From an uncultured Eubacteriales bacterium (GTDB lineage: Bacteria > Bacillota > Clostridia > Oscillospirales > Acutalibacteraceae), in contig CAJTXF010000012.1 of NCBI GenBank assembly GCA_910580045.1, positions 48,164 through 58,515 on the forward strand: 10,352 nucleotides of DNA, in the 5' to 3' direction. The translations under genes were made by a program, and so were the position numbers. Each line of letters opens with the position of its first letter. Within the stretch, counting starts at the first letter, position 1. The notes beneath the pieces are model-generated. The model was not told the origin of the DNA. It searched no databases and saw only the letters and a list, made by a program, of their open reading frames with translations. Positions 7,201 through 10,352 of the stretch are shown here, one piece after another.

Positions 7201-7801
7201 AGAGCAGGCCGGGGACCGGGAGCTGAACCTGTCCAAGCCAGCCTGGCTGGGGGCCCAGGGCATGACCCCGTCGGAGCGGGGCATTGCCCTTCACGAGTTC
7301 ATGCAGTTTGCGGACTTCCCGGCCGCGGCCCAAAACCCGGCAGAGGAAATCCGCCGCCTGGCAGAGCTGCGCTTTTTGAGCCCAGAGCAGGCCGGAGCCA
7401 TTGAGGTGCCCCGGGTGCGGGCCTTTTTCCAGAGCCCCCTGGGCCGGCGGGTGCTGGCCTCCCCTGAGGTGCACAAGGAGCGGCGGTTCACTGCTGTCAT
7501 TCCTCCAGGCATGGCCCGGCCCGGCACAACAGGCGGGGAGGAGGAGACTGTCATCCTCCAGGGGGCTGTGGACTGTACCTTTGTGGAGGGGGACTGGCTG
7601 CACATCATTGACTTTAAGACCGACAAGGTGGATGCCCTGGAAGACCTGTGGGCCCGCTACCAGCGGCAGATAGAGCTCTACGCTTTTGCTATGGAGGAGG
7701 TCACAGGCATGGCTGTGGGGGAGATGTTTTTATACTCCACCTGGCTGGGCCAGGGAGAGGGACGGGAATATGAGCCGCCGGTGAAACGAACCGGGGAATA
7801 G
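4289..7801 (+). CDS. addA: ATP-dependent helicase/nuclease subunit A (AddA)
   Basis: A 1170-residue UvrD-like superfamily 1A helicase fused to a RecB-type nuclease. In Firmicutes AddA pairs with AddB to resect double-strand DNA ends up to a Chi site for RecA loading. Visible helicase motifs: Walker A AAAAGSGKT (21-29), motif Ia LLIVTFTKAAAAEMR (52-66), Walker B MIDEYQD (386-392), motif III GDVKQSIYGFRR (415-426), motif IV LDRNFRSRREV (455-465), motif V SIHKSKGLQFP (755-765) and motif VI LYVAMTRAKEKL (829-840). The C-terminal nuclease keeps GIALHE (H1002), GAVDC (D1095), IDFKTDK (D1108, K1110) and YQRQIELY (1124-1131), so both activities look intact. It is somewhat shorter than B. subtilis AddA (1232 aa). 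A modest AAAGGA at about 4273-4278 precedes the ATG. It lies 25 bp after pyrI. The usual upstream partner addB is not here, so the partner must be elsewhere or missing. Confidence 0.94.
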   Translation: MQWTESQLDAVNSLDGTVLVAAAAGSGKTAVLVQRAMQRLSDSQHPTDANRLLIVTFTKAAAAEMRARLEQRLFQLLREEPGNRRLRRQSVLLHQAQIGTVDSFCADMVREFFHLLGLTPDFKILSDKQEEELMSLALDEVMGEAFEAGKMEELADAFASERNDARLMGMALTLYRFMQSHPFPEKWLEEKLEMYLAGDPSPWEQVILSYAAGAGEYCGALLSNALTLAQEDSLLYDAFAPALSADREACLALAQAARAGDWEAAAAARNSFSPKRRGALRGFDKEDALLLRLEACREEVKKTMKGLKTCLSGGGTRAELAAAAPLLQSLGELTLSFSRRYQEKKRERGFLDYNDLEHCAVQLFCGEDGQPTPAAREVAARFDEIMIDEYQDINEVQDAIFRAVSRQGENLFMVGDVKQSIYGFRRAMPELFLRCRRAFGRYEREQPQHPACIVLDRNFRSRREVTDGVNFVFSQLMSREAGDIDYTGEERLVCGADYPEKAGCETEAVFLSRGDIPAESAEAGYIARRIQALLDEGFTITENGAERPAHYGDFCVLLRSANKHAHVYAGELKRRGIPARATVSGGFFHLAEIQTMLSLLRVIDNPNQDIPLLAVLMSPLWGFSADDAARLRSQDKEVSVYISLLRAGETDSRCAGVLEELRRLRDLSATMPADAFLTMLYGRTGYTDMVQVMEDGPARLENLRLLRRYAQEYESSGYHGLSGFVRFLDRLRDSGTDMQAAQVQPAGPEAVSIMSIHKSKGLQFPVCIVAGCGRQFVGDKAQDVLLHPELGLGVKLRMYGAPARATTTPREAIALETARSAAAEELRVLYVAMTRAKEKLILVTSQRDMDAALDKAALELTGDKPAPFTVRRAKSAGDWLLSCALRHPSGGKLRQRAGLAEAYTSAPETCPWVISLLDCQPEEALAETAQEEPAQPDMELLAALQAQAAFVYPYEDSLDIRAKESASKLAAEQAGDRELNLSKPAWLGAQGMTPSERGIALHEFMQFADFPAAAQNPAEEIRRLAELRFLSPEQAGAIEVPRVRAFFQSPLGRRVLASPEVHKERRFTAVIPPGMARPGTTGGEEETVILQGAVDCTFVEGDWLHIIDFKTDKVDALEDLWARYQRQIELYAFAMEEVTGMAVGEMFLYSTWLGQGEGREYEPPVKRTGE

Positions 7802-7808
7802 GGAGGAA
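7801..7808 (+). promoter_or_regulatory. Ribosome binding site of the mannosidase gene at the addA stop codon
   Basis: GGGAGGAA begins on the last base of the addA TAG stop codon. The GGAGG core lies 7 bases before the ATG at 7814. Contact with the stop codon suggests translational coupling of addA and the downstream gene. Confidence 0.65.
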
Positions 7809-7813
7809 TATAT

Positions 7814-10234
7814 ATGATAAAGCAGCTGCTGGAGCAGAACTGGACCCTGACCATAGAGGGGGAGATGGGGGGCATCCCGGCAAAGGTGCCTGGCTCGGTG
7901 TACGGGGATTTGCTGGCCGCCGGGCAGATGGAGGAGCCCTTCTGGCGGGACAACGAGTCCGCCGCTTTGGCCCTGATGGAGCACGACTTCACCTATACCA
8001 CCATCTTTACCCCAACAGAGGGCCTGACAGACTGCCCCCGTGTGCTTCTGCGCTTTCACGGCCTGGACACCCTGGCGAACATTACCCTCAACGGCACACC
8101 CCTGGATTACACGGAAAATATGCACCGGGTGTATGAGTACTATGTGAAGAATCTGCTTTTGCCGGGAGAGAACCGGCTGACCGTGCGGTTCTCCTCCCCC
8201 ACAAAATATATCCGTGCCCGCAGCGGGCCTCAGTTTGCCACAGGCAGCCCGGACGCTATGGCGGGCTTCCCCAGCCTGCGCAAGGCCCACTGCATGTTCG
8301 GCTGGGACTGGGGCCCCCATCTGCCGGACGCGGGCATCTGGCGGCCGGTGGAGCTGCTGGGCATAGAGGGGGCGCGAATCCAGGACGCGAGGGTGGAGCA
8401 GAAGCACGAGAACGGCAAGGTGGAGCTGTGTCTGAGCGTCAGCGTGGAGCACAGTGTCTCCGGCATAGAGACCTCCGCCTGGCTCACAGACCCCCAGGGC
8501 CGGGTCACGCCATTCCCCAAAGGCCGCCTGGAGGTGGAGAATCCCCAGCTCTGGTGGCCGAGAGGCTATGGGGAACAGCCCCTGTACACGGTGACGGTCA
8601 CAGTCAGCAAGGACGGCAAGGAGTTGGATTGCTGGGAGCGGCGCATCGGCCTGCGCAGGGCAGCCATGTCCATTGAGAAGGATGAATTCGGGGAGAGCTT
8701 TGCCCATGAAATCAACGGGGTGAAAATCTTCGCCATGGGCGCGGACTACATCCCCGAGGACAATATCCTCTCCCGAATCACGCCAGAGCGCACCCGCCGC
8801 CTGCTGGAGGACGCCTGCGCCGCCAATTTCAACACCATCCGGGTGTGGGGCGGGGGGTACTATCCGGACGACTGGTTCTATGACATCTGCGATGAGCTGG
8901 GGCTTTTGGTGTGGCAGGATTTGATGTTCGCCTGCGCGGCCTATGACTTGACCCCAGAGTTCATCCGGAATATAGAGGCCGAGGTGGAGGACAATGTGAA
9001 GCGCCTGCGCCACCACCCCTGCATCGGCCTGTGGTGCGGCAACAACGAGATGGAGATGTTCGCCCAGCAGGGCTTGTGGGTGGACAGCCCCCGGCGTAAG
9101 GCGGACTATATCCGCATGTATGAGTATATCCTGCCCCAGGCCCTCCGCAAGGCGGATTCTACCGCTTTCTACTGGCCGGGAAGCCCCTCCAGCGGCGGGG
9201 GCTTTGACGAGCCCAACGGCCAGGGCCGGGGGGATGTGCACGATTGGAGCGTGTGGCACGGGGTGCAGCCCTTCTCCGCCTACCGGCAGAACCAGGGCCG
9301 GTATATCTCTGAGTTCGGGTTTGAGAGCTGGCCCTGCCTGTCCACGGTGAAGACCTTCACCCTGCCTGAGGACAGGAACCTGTACAGCTATGTGATGGAG
9401 AAGCACCAGCGCTGCGCTATGGGCGGGGCCCTGATTACTGCCTATATGCAGCAGTACTTCCTCTATCCCCAGGATTTGGACACCACCCTTTACGCCTCCC
9501 AGCTGCTGCAGGCCCAGGCGGTGCGGTATGGGGTGGAGCACTTCCGCAGGGGCCGGGGCCGGTGCATGGGGGCCCTGTACTGGCAGCTGAACGACTGCTG
9601 GCCTGTGGCCTCCTGGTCCTCCATTGACTATACGGGCCGGTGGAAGGCCCTGCACTACGGGGCAAAGCGGTTCTTCGCGCCAGTGCTCCTGTCCTGCCAG
9701 GAGGAGGGCATGTTCACCCAGCGGCCCAATCTGAACGCCGAGCCCGGGGGCTTGGAAAAGAGCGTGACCCTCTGGGTGACCAATGAGACCCGGCAGAGCC
9801 GCCAGGTGCTGGTGAAATGGGCCCTGCGGGACAGGCTGAGCCGGGTGAAGCGGGAGGAGACCATCGCGGTGGGCGTGCCGGAGCTGTGCAGCGTGGGGCT
9901 GGACAAGGTGCTTTTGCCAGAGGTGGACCTGTTCGAGGACTATGTCAGTTACGAGCTATACGAGAACGGGGCCAGGCTTAGCCTGGGTACCGTGCTCTTC
10001 ACCCAGCCTAAGTACTACCGCTTTCTGGACCCAGAGCTCACCTGCCGGGCAGAGGGAGACGAGATTGTCATCACAGCCAAAGCCTATGCCCAGGGGGTGG
10101 AAATCCGCAATGAGAACGAGGATTTGCTTCTCAGCGACAATTATTTTGATATGCTGCCCGGCGAGCGGCGGGTGAAAATCCTGAGGGGCGAGCCCAAGAG
10201 CCTGCGAGTGAGAAGTGTGTTTGATATAAAGTAA
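7814..10234 (+). CDS. Glycoside hydrolase family 2 beta-mannosidase
   Basis: An 806-residue GH2 enzyme most like beta-mannosidase (EC 3.2.1.25), which removes terminal non-reducing beta-D-mannose. Domains in rough order: N-terminal sugar-binding jelly roll (1-190) with KVPGSVYGDLL, HGLDTLANITLNG and FGWDWGPHLPDAGIWRPV; Ig-like domain (195-290) containing NPQLWWPRGYGEQPLY; TIM barrel (about 295-615); C-terminal beta domains to 806. The catalytic acid/base is E412 in LWCGNNEMEM and the nucleophile is E500 in RYISEFGFESWP. Other barrel segments are FNTIRVWGGGYYPDDWFYD and LYWQLNDCWPVASWSS. The FGWDWGP and WCGNNE segments favour mannosidase over galactosidase or glucuronidase. There is no signal peptide, so it should act in the cytoplasm on imported oligosaccharides such as beta-mannan fragments. 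It is 12 bp after addA. No transporter or other glycan gene is nearby to fix the substrate. Confidence 0.92.
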   Translation: MIKQLLEQNWTLTIEGEMGGIPAKVPGSVYGDLLAAGQMEEPFWRDNESAALALMEHDFTYTTIFTPTEGLTDCPRVLLRFHGLDTLANITLNGTPLDYTENMHRVYEYYVKNLLLPGENRLTVRFSSPTKYIRARSGPQFATGSPDAMAGFPSLRKAHCMFGWDWGPHLPDAGIWRPVELLGIEGARIQDARVEQKHENGKVELCLSVSVEHSVSGIETSAWLTDPQGRVTPFPKGRLEVENPQLWWPRGYGEQPLYTVTVTVSKDGKELDCWERRIGLRRAAMSIEKDEFGESFAHEINGVKIFAMGADYIPEDNILSRITPERTRRLLEDACAANFNTIRVWGGGYYPDDWFYDICDELGLLVWQDLMFACAAYDLTPEFIRNIEAEVEDNVKRLRHHPCIGLWCGNNEMEMFAQQGLWVDSPRRKADYIRMYEYILPQALRKADSTAFYWPGSPSSGGGFDEPNGQGRGDVHDWSVWHGVQPFSAYRQNQGRYISEFGFESWPCLSTVKTFTLPEDRNLYSYVMEKHQRCAMGGALITAYMQQYFLYPQDLDTTLYASQLLQAQAVRYGVEHFRRGRGRCMGALYWQLNDCWPVASWSSIDYTGRWKALHYGAKRFFAPVLLSCQEEGMFTQRPNLNAEPGGLEKSVTLWVTNETRQSRQVLVKWALRDRLSRVKREETIAVGVPELCSVGLDKVLLPEVDLFEDYVSYELYENGARLSLGTVLFTQPKYYRFLDPELTCRAEGDEIVITAKAYAQGVEIRNENEDLLLSDNYFDMLPGERRVKILRGEPKSLRVRSVFDIK

Positions 10235-10302
10235 CGGGGGCGAGACGGGCCTGACGGCGCGGGCGGGAGCTTCCGCAAAGCAGCACAGACAGGCGGCGAC
10301 CG

Positions 10303-10352
10303 GGGTCCAGGGGGGCATGGCCCCTTGCAGGGTTCGGGACAGAGTCCCGAGG
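10303..10352. repeat. Double-hairpin palindromic intergenic element, cut by window edge
   Basis: Downstream of the mannosidase lie two adjacent hairpins. The first is GGGGGGC (10310-10316), loop ATG, GCCCCTT (10320-10326), including two G-T pairs; a CAGGGGG/CCCCTTG register also forms. The second is a perfect 7-bp stem, TCGGGAC (10334-10340), loop AGA, GTCCCGA (10344-10350). The layout GGGGTCCAGGGGGGC-hairpin, GCAGGGTT, hairpin resembles palindromic repeat units that I recall as scattered between genes in gut Clostridia. Without a search this is pattern memory, not proof. It could also act as a transcription end for the operon, although no T-tract is seen before the window ends. Confidence 0.5.

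Noticed and set aside
7730..9655. 641-codon open frame antisense to the mannosidase gene
   Set aside because: It is a mirror frame in GC-rich coding DNA. The plus-strand frame is a full GH2 enzyme with catalytic residues, while the antisense product is low-complexity, rich in Gly, Pro, Leu and His, and matches no family I recognise.
10235..10300. Possible intrinsic terminator directly after the mannosidase stop
   Set aside because: Only weak imperfect pairing (around CGGGAGCTTCCG) and no T-tract are present. The stronger hairpins lie further right and are reported as a repeat instead.
1..10352. Defence system, RiPP cluster, prophage or CRISPR array
   Set aside because: TldD/TldE and AddA can occur near such systems. 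However, all sizeable genes here are known housekeeping or metabolic families, and no precursor peptide, spacer-repeat array, integrase or toxin gene is visible.

Overview
The window is gene-dense, GC-rich DNA that looks like the chromosome of a high-GC, low-copy-repeat Firmicute, most likely a gut Clostridium relative of the Oscillospiraceae type. This rests on AddA-type (not RecBCD) recombination machinery, strong AAGGAGG Shine-Dalgarno sites, pyrB linked to a regulatory pyrI chain, a cytoplasmic GH2 beta-mannosidase and the codon composition. The organism assignment is inference. I see no rRNA, tRNA, CRISPR, insertion sequence, integrase or phage gene.

Left arm (18-2720, minus strand): a two-gene operon, tldD then tldE/pmbA. 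It encodes the two halves of a TldD/TldE-type metalloprotease. TldD carries the HExxxH zinc site and TldE lacks it. The tldD stop codon lies inside the Shine-Dalgarno site of the downstream gene, so the two are probably translationally coupled and made in matched amounts.

Middle (about 2721-2889): a compact divergent control region. Two near-perfect sigma-70/sigma-A promoters face away from each other with 31 bp between their -35 boxes. One drives tldD-tldE leftward and the other drives pyrB rightward. Between and inside them lie two copies of a TGGCCCAA(A)TGGG element that could be an operator. The pyrB leader is only about 40 nt, too short for a classical PyrR or pyrBI attenuator.

Right arm (2890-10234, plus strand): pyrB, pyrI, addA and a GH2 beta-mannosidase, with gaps of 3, 25 and 12 bp and no obvious internal promoter in the gaps, so probably one transcript. 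PyrB and PyrI form allosteric aspartate transcarbamoylase, the first committed step of pyrimidine synthesis. AddA is the helicase/nuclease subunit of the AddAB double-strand-break resection enzyme, but its usual upstream partner addB is absent here. The mannosidase is an intracellular sugar-scavenging enzyme with no evident functional link to the others.

The last about 50 bp hold two adjacent GC-rich hairpins that look like an intergenic palindromic repeat unit or an end-of-operon structure, cut off by the window edge. Overall these are known families. The points most worth a second look are the shared promoter region, the odd gene partnership (orphan addA inside a pyrBI transcript), start-codon corrections for tldD and pyrB, and the terminal repeat.
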